Of a DNA stretch of 64,000 bases, positions 7,219 through 15,902 are shown piece by piece. Origin of the DNA: Paenibacillus contaminans (GTDB taxonomy: Bacteria > Bacillota > Bacilli > Paenibacillales > NBRC-103111); contig NZ_QMFB01000002.1 in NCBI RefSeq assembly GCF_003285015.1, positions 62,001-126,000 of the forward strand, given 5' to 3'. The notes beneath the pieces were generated by a model. It made no database searches. It was not told the DNA's origin and worked only from the letters and a program-made list of their open reading frames with translations. Position 1 is the stretch's first letter. Every line of letters starts with the position of its first letter. Both the position numbers and the translations under genes were made by a program.

Positions 7219-9483
7219 TCACTCGGCCGAAGCGTTATGCTGCTTCCGGTATTCGCCGGGCGGAACGCCGATTACTTGCTTGAATACTCTGCTGAAGTTT
7301 TGCACGGAGGAATAACGCAGACGTTCCGCGATATCTTTGATCGGAAGCTGGGTTTGAGCCAGCCAATCCGCCGCTTTTCTCATCCGGAATTGAATCAGGT
7401 AATCGATAAAGTTCATGCCGGTCACTTCTTTAAACATGCGGCTCAGCTGAGAAGGATGAATGCCGAAGTGATCCGCGGTCTGCTGCAGCGACACATCCGT
7501 TTCGAAATGTTCATGGATGTCGAGCAGTACCTGCTGAATGAGCCGCTTTTGTTTCGAAACGTTATAGCTTTCAAGCTTGCTGACGACCTCCGGAAAGACC
7601 GTATCCGCCAGCCAATCGCGCACTTCCTTAAGCGTGTGAAGCGAAGACAGCCGCTTGTATAAATCCTCTTGAAAAAAGTCTTCCAGACTGCAATCGAGTT
7701 CATTCATAAAATAATCGAGCTCGCCGAGCAAATACGAGAATAGGCCCGTCGCCATTTCCGAGCTGTAGGCGCCCTTGGCGACCGTTGCAATGAGCGCATC
7801 GAGCTGCTCGACCGCTTCGCCGGTTTTGCCTTGAATCAGGCTGTGTGCGATATCCTTCATGCCTTGCACAAGCGCGCGTCCCGATTGCTTCATCGAAGGG
7901 GCGATTTTTTGCTCCGTAATCGTGACATTCGGACCGAGAAGCAGCCGGTGGCCCAGCAGCCCGACGGCTTCCTGGAAGCAATCCTGCGTTCCCCCGAAGC
8001 CTTGGCGGGGACGGCTGATCGCTACGCTGACCGTAAATCGGAAATATTCCCGCACATGCTCCCTGAAGCGGTCCATCAGCACGGCTAGCTTCCCTTCGAT
8101 CTCCGCGCTTTCCTTCTCGAAGCCGAACACGGCTGTCACCTGGCCCGGCTGAAAGCTGAACGTCAGGCAAGCCAGCTCGTTCTCGCATGTTTCCTCAAAT
8201 ATTTTCCGCAGCGCAAAATGAATCAACGGGCGGTCCTTCTGCGAATAAGTCTGAATGAACAAATTGAAATCGTCGACGGTCGCCATGCACACGGCGAACA
8301 CTGGACCTGCGAACGGCAGCTCGAGCTGCTCCGACTTTTGCAAAAACTCTTTTTCCGTCATTTCGCCGCGCAGCAGGTGATGAAATAAGCTTTCCCGCAA
8401 GTATGGCATGTGCTCGCTCAGCTTTTTTTGCATCTCGATGTTGGCGGACGCCATCTGCTTCATCATCGAATCGATCGCTTCCAGCCCTTCTTTCCCGGTG
8501 CGGTCCAGCTTGTGCTCATCCGTAAACCGGCGCAGCATCCGTTCGACCGGCACATACAGCCGGCTCGAGCCGATAAACGCGATAACCGTCCAAACGAGTG
8601 CAATCGCCGCGAATAAAAGCCAGGTCAAACGCTGGATTTTATCCGATTTCTCCGTAAATTCCCGGATCGGCGTCATCGCGATATACGTCCAGTTGTTTAG
8701 CGACGACGTTTGAGCCGTCAGTTTATATTGTTCGCCTTTTAATACGAACGATCCCTCGAAGCCGTCCGGATCCTTCCAGAAGTGATATAAATCATTCGTA
8801 TCGGCGAGCTTTGTCCCGATTTCGTCTTTATTTTGGCTAACGATGACCCTGCCGGTTTCGTCCACGATAAATACTTTGCTGCGATGGCCGAAGGTCAGCT
8901 TTTCAAGGAAATTGGTCAGCTCCTGAATCGTCACATGAAGCGCCAGAATGCCGTCGGAATAATACGTATGCCGCGGAACCGGCGAAAATAGCAGCAGCTC
9001 GTCCTGATTCGCGTACGTATTGGGCGTAACGACGAACGTGGCGTTAAATTTCGGCTGTACTTTATCCATGATTTCATAGAAAAAAAGCGGCGACTTGTTG
9101 GAAAAGGCGAAGTCGTATTTTTTATAAATGAGGGATGCCGTAAAACGAATCGACGAAAAGCTTTGATGCTTGATCAAAATATCGGTCAGCTCCAGCGACT
9201 GGGATACGTTATCCGAGGGAGGCGGGAGCAGCATCGCTTTCTCGATCGTCTTGTCGGAGGCAATGGACAGCGCGGAAATTTGCAGGTTTTTCACGAAATT
9301 GTCCAGCTGGAATTGAATTTGCTTGAGCACGGTCTGGTGATTCGTATCGACCTCCTCCTGGATGCTCTTGCGAACAATGTAGGAAGACGACAGTCCTAAA
9401 ATGAGGATCGGCAGCGTGCTGATAATAACCGAAAATATGATCAGCTTTTGTTTGAACGTAAGCGATGTCAGCCGTTTGCGCAC
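7219..9483 (-). CDS. Membrane-bound Cache-domain AraC family regulator
   Basis: The product has a membrane helix at about residues 13-33, an extracellular Cache-type sensor region and a second helix near residue 290. A HAMP-like linker and a long middle region follow, and an AraC double helix-turn-helix closes the protein (HFGIHPSQLSRMFKEVTG and RLRYSSVQNFSRVFKQ). I prefer the GTG at 9483 (754 residues) because GGGGGG lies 7 bases upstream; the longer ATG frame from 9558 has no ribosome site. Proteins of this design (YesN/YtdP-like) sense an outside ligand and directly control neighbouring polysaccharide-use genes. Here it lies between the lpl transporter and the lyase, all on the same strand, so both are likely targets. 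Confidence 0.88.
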   Translation of the reverse strand: MRKRLTSLTFKQKLIIFSVIISTLPILILGLSSSYIVRKSIQEEVDTNHQTVLKQIQFQLDNFVKNLQISALSIASDKTIEKAMLLPPPSDNVSQSLELTDILIKHQSFSSIRFTASLIYKKYDFAFSNKSPLFFYEIMDKVQPKFNATFVVTPNTYANQDELLLFSPVPRHTYYSDGILALHVTIQELTNFLEKLTFGHRSKVFIVDETGRVIVSQNKDEIGTKLADTNDLYHFWKDPDGFEGSFVLKGEQYKLTAQTSSLNNWTYIAMTPIREFTEKSDKIQRLTWLLFAAIALVWTVIAFIGSSRLYVPVERMLRRFTDEHKLDRTGKEGLEAIDSMMKQMASANIEMQKKLSEHMPYLRESLFHHLLRGEMTEKEFLQKSEQLELPFAGPVFAVCMATVDDFNLFIQTYSQKDRPLIHFALRKIFEETCENELACLTFSFQPGQVTAVFGFEKESAEIEGKLAVLMDRFREHVREYFRFTVSVAISRPRQGFGGTQDCFQEAVGLLGHRLLLGPNVTITEQKIAPSMKQSGRALVQGMKDIAHSLIQGKTGEAVEQLDALIATVAKGAYSSEMATGLFSYLLGELDYFMNELDCSLEDFFQEDLYKRLSSLHTLKEVRDWLADTVFPEVVSKLESYNVSKQKRLIQQVLLDIHEHFETDVSLQQTADHFGIHPSQLSRMFKEVTGMNFIDYLIQFRMRKAADWLAQTQLPIKDIAERLRYSSVQNFSRVFKQVIGVPPGEYRKQHNASAE

Positions 9484-9616
9484 AAGTATGCCCCCCAGGA
9501 TGTCGATAATACGATACAAGAAATAACGCCCCAAAAAAAGAAAAACCCGATACCGCATCGGCGTCGGGCTCGTACAATCATCTTATATGGTGAAACTTAA
9601 ATTGTCACGTTCCATG

Positions 9617-12600
9617 TTAGCTCAAAAACCGTTCGTACGAAAGCGGGATGCTAAAAGCCGAGCCTTCCGCAATATCGTAGCGGTAGCCCTTGCTCGTGTC
9701 GCCGCTGTCCGCGTACCTGCGAATCAGCGTGATGTCGCCGATGTTGAGACGGACGGTTTGGCAGACACCTTCGGCGGAAGCCATCCCTTCGGCATTCAGC
9801 AGCTCCGCAGACTTGATTGAATAAACCGCATTGCGTTCCCCGTCGTTTTCGACGTAGATCATTTTGCCGGCGAGCCGCTCGGGTTCGATACCTTGCATGT
9901 TCATCCGTACGATGATCTCGTTCGATTCGGACAGCTCCTTCGTAAAATCGGCTATCGTTCCTTCAAGGCGACCGCTCCGTTCGTCAATAACGGGAGTGGA
10001 CGCATAACCGAGCAGCGTGCCGCCGAGAACGTATGCCTGCTCGATTTGACCGCCCCGTTCGCTGATCACGCCGAAGCTCCCGCAAAAAAGCAAGCCTTCG
10101 CCGATCCGGTACTTGCTTCCGGTATTCAGCGCGCTGACGATGGTATCCGTGCGGCCGTCTTCGAGCGTTACGCAAATCGCTTTGACTTCGAAGTCGGAAG
10201 GCGTCGATCCGCTAACCTCGTCGCGCACCGGCAGCGAGCGGACTGCGCGGACTTGGGACGTTTCCCGGTACGGTTCGATGATCGACGAGAACATGCTTTC
10301 AAGCGGCAAGCCGTCTTCCGAGCTGCGCCGCACGATCGCATAGGTCAAGCTGGACGGATTGCCCGGTTTGTTGCGCGGCGGAACGCCCTCCGCCAGCGAA
10401 ACGCGATCATATGCGCCAAGCATAGTCAAACGCAAATGGACGGGCCCCGGCCGCTCCAGCAAGCCCCACGTATCGACCGCATTCCAATCGACGGAGAACC
10501 GATCACCCGGAGAAACGTCGTGGTGCACATTTTTCAAGTAATGAAAGCCGCTGCCTTCGTAGCCCGGGCCTTCCACGCTATCCTGCCGATCGCCGTATTC
10601 CGACTCAGGCCCGGCATACGTGCCCGTAGGCTGCGAAACAAGCTCAAGCCCTTCTACAGCCGTATCGCCTTCGGGGCCGTGGAAGCTGTAATGATGCTCA
10701 GTTCCCCCTTTGACCCGGAAAAGATCGACCATATACGAATGCCCTTCATCGATGCGAACGATCGCCGCCGTACGTCTGTACAGCTCCGTTTGCGGATAAG
10801 CCTCCGGCGCTTCGACATCGATCAGCTTAACGAAAGCTCCGTCGTCAAAATATCGCGGCCGCCCGCACCACTGCGTCTTCTGCTTGCCGTTGTCCACCGT
10901 CACCGTATTATGGCTGATCGTATGCTGCACCCACTCGAAGCGGTGCCGGTCCTTCGTGTCGGCATATTCGGGATAGCCGAGATCGGGCGCCAAATCCATG
11001 CCGAAGGCATGAAGGCCAAGATTAAGCGCATCGCGATGGCCGTGTCCGGCGCTTCTTCCGTAATACAGCCACAAATCCCGCATCGTCCCGCAGCACGGCT
11101 TTCCGTCGTGTTGAACGCCCGCTTCGCCGTCGCGAAGAGCGGCAAATCCGTAACCCGTCAAATTGACGCTGCCGAGGCTAAGCGTGCCGTGCTCGGCGAT
11201 CGCTTGCTTGATCCGCTTGACGAAACTTTCCGGGTCGGCGGAATAAATGTCGCCATGAATGCCGTCCAGCCGGTTTCCGTTCAAGTAGAAGGCCATTTGC
11301 GCATAGATGGGATCGCCGTACGCCTCGAATGCTTTGACCGCCTCCCGAATGAGGGCCGGCGGCTCCGGATTGCCCGTTTTGCCGGAATCGCCGATCTGCG
11401 CCGTAAATTTGCCGTTTAGCAGAAGCGGGTACATCGCCGCATACATTTTTTTATATTTGACATGCCGGTATAAATCGAACTCCGGACAAAGATCGTAGCC
11501 CTGCAAGATATCCGCCACCGTCTGAAAAGTCGACAGCCACAGCCTGTTATAGTGCGGTGCCGCTTCGTCGCCGTGCCCGTCCCGGTCGACGTCGTTGACC
11601 AATGCGGCGGCAAGTCCTCCTCCGGTAACATGCCAATCGGGCTTGCTCTCCCGCCTTCCCGGACGCAGCGTAAAATCAAGCCATTCGCGCGTCTCCGGCA
11701 GCGTATCGTAAACGACGGCGGCCAGCGTCAAGGCGCTCTGATGAAAGCCCATATTGCCGAAAATAGCGGCTTCCTTCACAGCGGGAAACACTTGCTTGAC
11801 GATGCCTTCCTCTATATTACGGCGAATGGCGTTTCCGCTGTTTTTGGCCGCAGCAAGCTTGCATGCCGCAGCCTTCCGCGCGAGGAAGACAATCGTTTCT
11901 TCATCGTCCATAGCCGGAAAAAACGCATCATAAGCGCTGAGAAAATCTTTAACTAGCGCCGTTTCCCATATCGAGCCGACCGCTTTGCCCCGTCCGCTCT
12001 CCCCGCCGTGCGAGTTCAGAAAAACAGCTTTATCGTAAACGGAAACGTCGAGCGCAGGGTAAACGTCCGCGATCCGGTCCAATAGTACCGTCCCCGCCCG
12101 TGCATATCGAATATCGCCGGTTAATATATAAGCGTCACGTAAACTATTTACCGATTCTTGTATCATACCGGTATTATTTCCGTGCCATAAAAACCAGTGC
12201 ACGTAATAAGCAACAAACGTGTACCGGCTGCCGTGTTCATCTACCCATCCGAAGCCGTCATCGACGCCCCAGTATGGACCCTTCTCGGGATAAAGCTCGT
12301 TTACAAGCAGAGATCTGTCCGCCAGCTCCGGCCGAAAAATCGCTTGCTCATCCAGTCCGCTTTCGTAATAGGCCCCGAAATCGTTCGTCGGGAATGTCAT
12401 TCCGTTGCTCGGATCGACGATTTTCCAAGGCGCCGAGGCCGGATCGCCGGTATATGGATAATTGCCGAAGCGGTCGATGTCTTTCCCCGTCACCGGACTG
12501 CCCAGCTTCTGATTAACCCCGTAGCTTCTCGGCAGCGTCTGGGGAGGCACAAGCCGCCAAAGAAATTCATGGCCTAGCCCGACATATCGCTCCGCCTTGC

Positions 12601-12703
12601 CTACCGCATCGTCCTTCAGCTTGCGCGCCCAATCGTATTGTTGCACGTTGCGCCTGGCTGCAGCGACCTTGTCGGAGGTATATATGGTGCTGCGAAGTTT
12701 CAA
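9617..12703 (-). CDS. Heparinase II/III family lyase, probably cytoplasmic
   Basis: The 1028-residue protein has an alpha-helical toroid N-terminal half with family-like phrases (YWGVDDGFGW, FLWHGNNTGMIQESV). The heparinase II/III beta-domain signature follows near residues 560-640 (GHGHRDALNLGLHAFG, DLGYPEYAD, HNTVTVDN), then a long beta-sandwich tail. A TTG start at 12703 is chosen for its GGGAGGG site 7 bases upstream. No signal peptide is present, so it probably cleaves uronic-acid-containing oligosaccharides after import, consistent with the neighbouring ABC transporter and regulator. The protein is longer than the roughly 650-850 residues of many relatives, mainly in the C-terminal part. 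The substrate (a glycosaminoglycan-, alginate- or pectin-like uronide) is not determined. Confidence 0.85.
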   Translation of the reverse strand: MKLRSTIYTSDKVAAARRNVQQYDWARKLKDDAVGKAERYVGLGHEFLWRLVPPQTLPRSYGVNQKLGSPVTGKDIDRFGNYPYTGDPASAPWKIVDPSNGMTFPTNDFGAYYESGLDEQAIFRPELADRSLLVNELYPEKGPYWGVDDGFGWVDEHGSRYTFVAYYVHWFLWHGNNTGMIQESVNSLRDAYILTGDIRYARAGTVLLDRIADVYPALDVSVYDKAVFLNSHGGESGRGKAVGSIWETALVKDFLSAYDAFFPAMDDEETIVFLARKAAACKLAAAKNSGNAIRRNIEEGIVKQVFPAVKEAAIFGNMGFHQSALTLAAVVYDTLPETREWLDFTLRPGRRESKPDWHVTGGGLAAALVNDVDRDGHGDEAAPHYNRLWLSTFQTVADILQGYDLCPEFDLYRHVKYKKMYAAMYPLLLNGKFTAQIGDSGKTGNPEPPALIREAVKAFEAYGDPIYAQMAFYLNGNRLDGIHGDIYSADPESFVKRIKQAIAEHGTLSLGSVNLTGYGFAALRDGEAGVQHDGKPCCGTMRDLWLYYGRSAGHGHRDALNLGLHAFGMDLAPDLGYPEYADTKDRHRFEWVQHTISHNTVTVDNGKQKTQWCGRPRYFDDGAFVKLIDVEAPEAYPQTELYRRTAAIVRIDEGHSYMVDLFRVKGGTEHHYSFHGPEGDTAVEGLELVSQPTGTYAGPESEYGDRQDSVEGPGYEGSGFHYLKNVHHDVSPGDRFSVDWNAVDTWGLLERPGPVHLRLTMLGAYDRVSLAEGVPPRNKPGNPSSLTYAIVRRSSEDGLPLESMFSSIIEPYRETSQVRAVRSLPVRDEVSGSTPSDFEVKAICVTLEDGRTDTIVSALNTGSKYRIGEGLLFCGSFGVISERGGQIEQAYVLGGTLLGYASTPVIDERSGRLEGTIADFTKELSESNEIIVRMNMQGIEPERLAGKMIYVENDGERNAVYSIKSAELLNAEGMASAEGVCQTVRLNIGDITLIRRYADSGDTSKGYRYDIAEGSAFSIPLSYERFLS

Positions 12704-12718
12704 GATCAAACCCTCCCG

Positions 12719-12773
12719 CAAGGATAAACGTCAGACAGCGTCATTTGACGCCCTGCGTTTACCATTGAAATAT
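12719..12773 (-). repeat. GGTAAACGC/GCGTTTATCC hairpin repeat in the lyase leader
   Basis: Read on the minus strand the order is ATATTTCA, GGTAAACGC, a perfect inner stem GCGTCA-AA-TGACGC, then CGTTTATCCTTG. The ribosome site GGGAGGG of the lyase gene follows after a few bases. Outer arms pair with a single bulged base. The same order occurs before the response regulator at 33753-33806. Confidence 0.7.
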
Positions 12774-12888
12774 GGAAACGGAGTTATCCGTCCTGCTTGA
12801 ATGCTGACGCCTTGCCGGGTGCGTTCCCGCCCTCGGATTCATCCCTTCCCGGGAGAGTCCAAGGGCGCGCGCTCCGGAACCGGTTCTT

Positions 12889-13728
12889 TTAAACCAATCC
12901 CAAAATTTCCGGCGTATTGCGGTGAATAATATCTTCAATGACTTGCTCCGGTACACGCGGCAGGTTCGTGCCTTCCACCAAATGGTTGATGTTGCGCGTC
13001 GCGTCGATCATTTTTTGCGTCGTAAAAAACGGGAAGTCCGATCCGAACAAAATTTTATGCGTTACGCCGTATTCGCATGCGGACACAAGCGCATTGTAGT
13101 ACTGCCAAGAACGGCTGCCCAGCGCCGAAACGTCCATGTACATGTTCGTGTTCTTGCGCACGACGGAAATGCACTCGTCTACCCACGGATGTCCCATATG
13201 GGCGACCAGTATTTTCAGGTTAGGGAACGCCCGCGCAATCGGATCGAGTGCAGCCGGTCGCGAAGCATCCAGAAAGCCTTCCGGCACGAACGAAGTTCCT
13301 TGATGGATAAGAATCGGAATATTCAGCTCGTCCGCCTTCTTATAGAGATCGAAATGCTCCTTCGCGTCCGGATAAAAGTTTTGATAAATCGGCCCAAGCT
13401 TCAAGCCCTTCAAGCCCAGCCCTTTAATTGCCTCTTCCAGCAATCTCGGCGCATTGGCGCGATTCGGGTCGACGCTGGCGAAGCCGATAAATTTACCGTT
13501 ATGCTTTGCGACGTACTCAGCCACATATTCGTTGGGCACTTCAATGCCGGTAGCGGGCGCGTCGAATGCCAGAACGATAGCGCCGTCCGAATCGGCAAAA
13601 GCCTCTTCATGCTGCTCGGGCGTCGCAATCATTTCATGGTCGGGGCCCCAGGAACGTTTTACGGCTGCTTGCGTCGGTCCTTTCACTTGACCGTGTCCGA
13701 ATAAATGCGTATGGCAATCGAAAATCAT
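12889..13728 (-). CDS. Amidohydrolase family (amidohydrolase 2) protein
   Basis: The start FDCHTHLFG holds the metal-binding HxH of a TIM-barrel metal-dependent hydrolase. Later motifs fit the amidohydrolase-2 family: LIHQGT near residue 143, LVAHMGHPW near 182 and LFGSDFPFF near 230, which bring further metal and catalytic His/Asp residues. ATG 13728 gives 279 residues and has AGAAGGG 9 bases upstream; the ATG three codons earlier is too close to that site. Relatives act as hydrolases or decarboxylases on small carboxylates, lactones or sugar acids. Its place between a uronide lyase and an IclR regulator suggests catabolism of a small acid, but the substrate is not known. Confidence 0.82.
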   Translation of the reverse strand: MIFDCHTHLFGHGQVKGPTQAAVKRSWGPDHEMIATPEQHEEAFADSDGAIVLAFDAPATGIEVPNEYVAEYVAKHNGKFIGFASVDPNRANAPRLLEEAIKGLGLKGLKLGPIYQNFYPDAKEHFDLYKKADELNIPILIHQGTSFVPEGFLDASRPAALDPIARAFPNLKILVAHMGHPWVDECISVVRKNTNMYMDVSALGSRSWQYYNALVSACEYGVTHKILFGSDFPFFTTQKMIDATRNINHLVEGTNLPRVPEQVIEDIIHRNTPEILGLV

Positions 13729-14049
13729 TGGAATCATCCCTTCTTCTTGTGTAAGTCATTCTAGTTGGAAGTGCTCGTGCCGCGATGATTGGAGCGATAA
13801 GCTGCTGACCGCCTGAGTAAAATGGGAGTTTGCTTTGCTGCCGCCACTCTCTTGCGGTATATTAACTGAATTTTCGGTATACCAAATACTTAACAAATAT
13901 ATCACTCCCCCCCACCCCAGTCAACACGGAGGAAAGGGCAAAAACTAGCATAAACACGCTGTATTTTCTTGATATTTCGCTATAACTGTGTTTAAATGAA
14001 AACGCATCTCCAAATCCTTTTTCGTAATACCAAAAGGAGAAAAACAGCT
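13729..14049. promoter_or_regulatory. Divergent control region between amidohydrolase and iclR-type gene
   Basis: This 321-bp gap separates two divergent genes. It holds GGTATA at 13856-13861 and the palindrome GGTATACC at 13876-13883. Together they form an inverted repeat and, read differently, two direct repeats 20 bp apart, about two helical turns. On the minus strand TTGGTA and TAATAT lie in the same segment and could be promoter elements of the amidohydrolase. It is a reasonable operator for the neighbouring IclR regulator, but this is inference. A C-rich run lies at about 13907-13918. Confidence 0.4.
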
Positions 14050-14850
14050 ATGAAAAAAAGCAGATATACCGTTCCAGCTCTCGAGAAAGGACTCGCGATT
14101 ATCGAGCTTTTGGCTCGCGCTGAGCTTCCGCTCGGCGTAACCGATCTTTACGACTTGAGCAAAATTCCGAAATCAACCATTTTTATGATTTTAACGACGC
14201 TCGAAAGCTTGAACTACGTACAGAAGGTTGAGGACGGCAAATATAGGCTGACGCTTAAGCTTTATAACACCGGCATGGAGACGCTGACCAAGCTGGATAT
14301 TCGAGGCATCGCCCGCCCGATCATGGAGAAGCTCGCCGTCGACTTGCGCTTCACCGTTCACCTGGCCATGCTGGAGAATGGCAAAGCGATTTATATCGAG
14401 AAGGTGAAGGGACCCGGCTTCGTCCAATTTTCCACCGAGATCGGTCAGACGCTGCATCTTCATAATTCAGGCGTCGGCAAAGCGCTTGCCGCTTTCCTGC
14501 CGGAGGAATCGCTCGAGCTCTTCTTGCGGCAGAACGGCATGCCCGCGACGACGGCGAACACGATTACGACGCCGGAAGCCTTTCAGGCCTTCCTGACGAA
14601 TGTGCGCGATTCCGGCTACGCCATCGAAGACGAGGAAGGCGAGCTCGGGATCCGATGTATCGCCGCACCCATTTTCGACAGCCACGGCCGTATTGCAGCC
14701 GCACTCAGCGTAACCGCCCTGCGCAACGAACTGCCTAGCGTTGCCTTCCAAGCGATCGGAAGCAAGCTGCAGGACAGCGCTCTGTTTATTTCCAGACAGC
14801 TTGGCTACGATAAGAATAAAGAGCTTAGCCACCCTTCCGGAGACGAGTAG
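14050..14850 (+). CDS. IclR family transcriptional regulator
   Basis: The 266-residue product opens with a winged helix-turn-helix (ALEKGLAIIELLARAELPLGVTDL, then IPKSTIFMILTTLESLNYV). It continues into the IclR effector domain, with ARPIMEKLA, IGQTLHLHNSGVGKALAAFLP and a C-terminal GELGIRCIAAPIFD motif typical of the ligand pocket. ATG 14050 is chosen over the upstream start at 13996 because AAGGAGA lies before it and similarity begins there. IclR proteins usually control an adjacent divergent catabolic gene, here the amidohydrolase. A terminator follows at 14926-14953. Confidence 0.9.
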   Translation: MKKSRYTVPALEKGLAIIELLARAELPLGVTDLYDLSKIPKSTIFMILTTLESLNYVQKVEDGKYRLTLKLYNTGMETLTKLDIRGIARPIMEKLAVDLRFTVHLAMLENGKAIYIEKVKGPGFVQFSTEIGQTLHLHNSGVGKALAAFLPEESLELFLRQNGMPATTANTITTPEAFQAFLTNVRDSGYAIEDEEGELGIRCIAAPIFDSHGRIAAALSVTALRNELPSVAFQAIGSKLQDSALFISRQLGYDKNKELSHPSGDE

Positions 14851-14925
14851 CTTAAATCTGGCCATGCTAAATCCTTCTATTTGAACGAATCAACGAGGAA
14901 GCCGTTTCCTTTCTTCCAAAAAGAT

Positions 14926-14953
14926 AAACCCGTTGCGGCCGCGCAGCGGGTTT
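14926..14953 (+). terminator. Terminator after the IclR-type gene
   Basis: The arms CCCG-t-TGCG and CGCA-g-CGGG enclose a GGCC-type loop, flanked by AAA on the left and TTTCTGTTTTC on the right, 75 bp after the stop codon. Confidence 0.75.
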
Positions 14954-15139
14954 CTGTTTTCTTCGGTAAAATTATCATTTGCACGTTTTCCGCGTCAATG
15001 CTCATCTTTTGATTTTGGACGATTTTCCAAAACGCTGTATCGAATCGGCGATTCGCCGGAATTTTCTTGAACCCGAATGCGGCTAATGTAAGGATTACGG
15101 ACTTGAGGGGCTCTTGGGTTATTCCTGCAAGCCGCATTA

Positions 15140-15646
15140 TCACGCGTGAGATCCTACCGTCGTTACGGGCGCTTCGCAGCTGCGGACGATCCCTACCGTC
15201 GTTACGGGCGCTTCGCAGCTGCGGACGATCTCCCCGTCCCCGCTGCCGCCGGCCTCTTGGAAGCCTGAAGATTCGAAAAGCGTTCCCGCGCCCGTATCGT
15301 CCGTCCTGTGGCCGACGGCAATCGTCCTTGCTCCGTGCTTCGTGACCAGCAAACGTACAAGCTCGGCAAGCGCAGCTTTGCCGTACCCTTGCCGCTGATA
15401 GCCGCGGCCGATCATCAGCGCCATAATCCAGTGCCTGCCCTGTTCGTCCGCCTCCCCCGCATATGCAGCAAAACCGACTAGCGAAGTATCCGAATAAATG
15501 GCCATCGGAACCAACCGCCTATCCAGCCTCGCCTCCTCAAGCCAATAAACGACCGGAGCCGGAGAGATCCCATTCTGTTCCTCCGTCACCTCCAGCTTGA
15601 TGCATGCATACCAGTCGCTGCAATCCACTTCCTTTAATCGAATCAA
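15140..15646 (-). CDS. GNAT family acetyltransferase with duplicated tail
   Basis: The 168-residue protein has a GNAT fold: SLVGFAAYAGE strand, then IMALMIGRGYQRQGYGKAALAEL, the acetyl-CoA-binding motif (about residues 90-112), and a final strand region (ESSGFQEAGG). It resembles spermidine/N-acetyltransferases of the YjcF/BltD kind, but the acceptor substrate is unknown. A TTG start at 15646 has GGAGGT 8 bases upstream. The last 30 residues contain a perfect 13-residue tandem repeat (IVRSCEAPVTTVG twice) caused by a 39-bp DNA duplication, after which the protein ends SHA. Confidence 0.85.
   Translation of the reverse strand: MIRLKEVDCSDWYACIKLEVTEEQNGISPAPVVYWLEEARLDRRLVPMAIYSDTSLVGFAAYAGEADEQGRHWIMALMIGRGYQRQGYGKAALAELVRLLVTKHGARTIAVGHRTDDTGAGTLFESSGFQEAGGSGDGEIVRSCEAPVTTVGIVRSCEAPVTTVGSHA
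15154..15231. repeat. 39-bp in-frame tandem duplication in the acetyltransferase tail
   Basis: Two essentially identical 39-bp units start at 15154 and 15193 (CTACCGTCGTTACGGGCG...). The period is exactly 13 codons, so the reading frame is kept. Confidence 0.9.
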
Positions 15647-15902
15647 GTATCGGTACCTCCATTTCCTTTTTTACCACCATAACCTCCAAGGATTGTCAGA
15701 TACAATGGAGAGTTTAACTAAAGGCGAAAATAATCTTCACGACTTTGCGCAAACATGCAATAACGTACATGAAACCCGCTCTATCGAAGCAATCCGGTAA
15801 AAAGGTATTTTTATATGGTCCCCTATGTTCCTCGTATCCCGCGTCGTTTATAATGACGTAGAATGGCAGATTACGCCAATACGGCGATTATGGGAGGAAG
15901 TC

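Noticed and set aside
9893..11419. A 508-codon plus-strand frame opposite the lyase gene
   Set aside because: It is the antisense of a gene with clear domains, a common effect of GC-rich codon use. The same applies to other long antisense frames, such as those opposite lplA, mtnK, sufB, sufD and the surface protein.
14877..15143. An 88-codon minus-strand frame after the IclR-type gene
   Set aside because: It runs through the terminator hairpin, lacks a ribosome site and matches nothing known.
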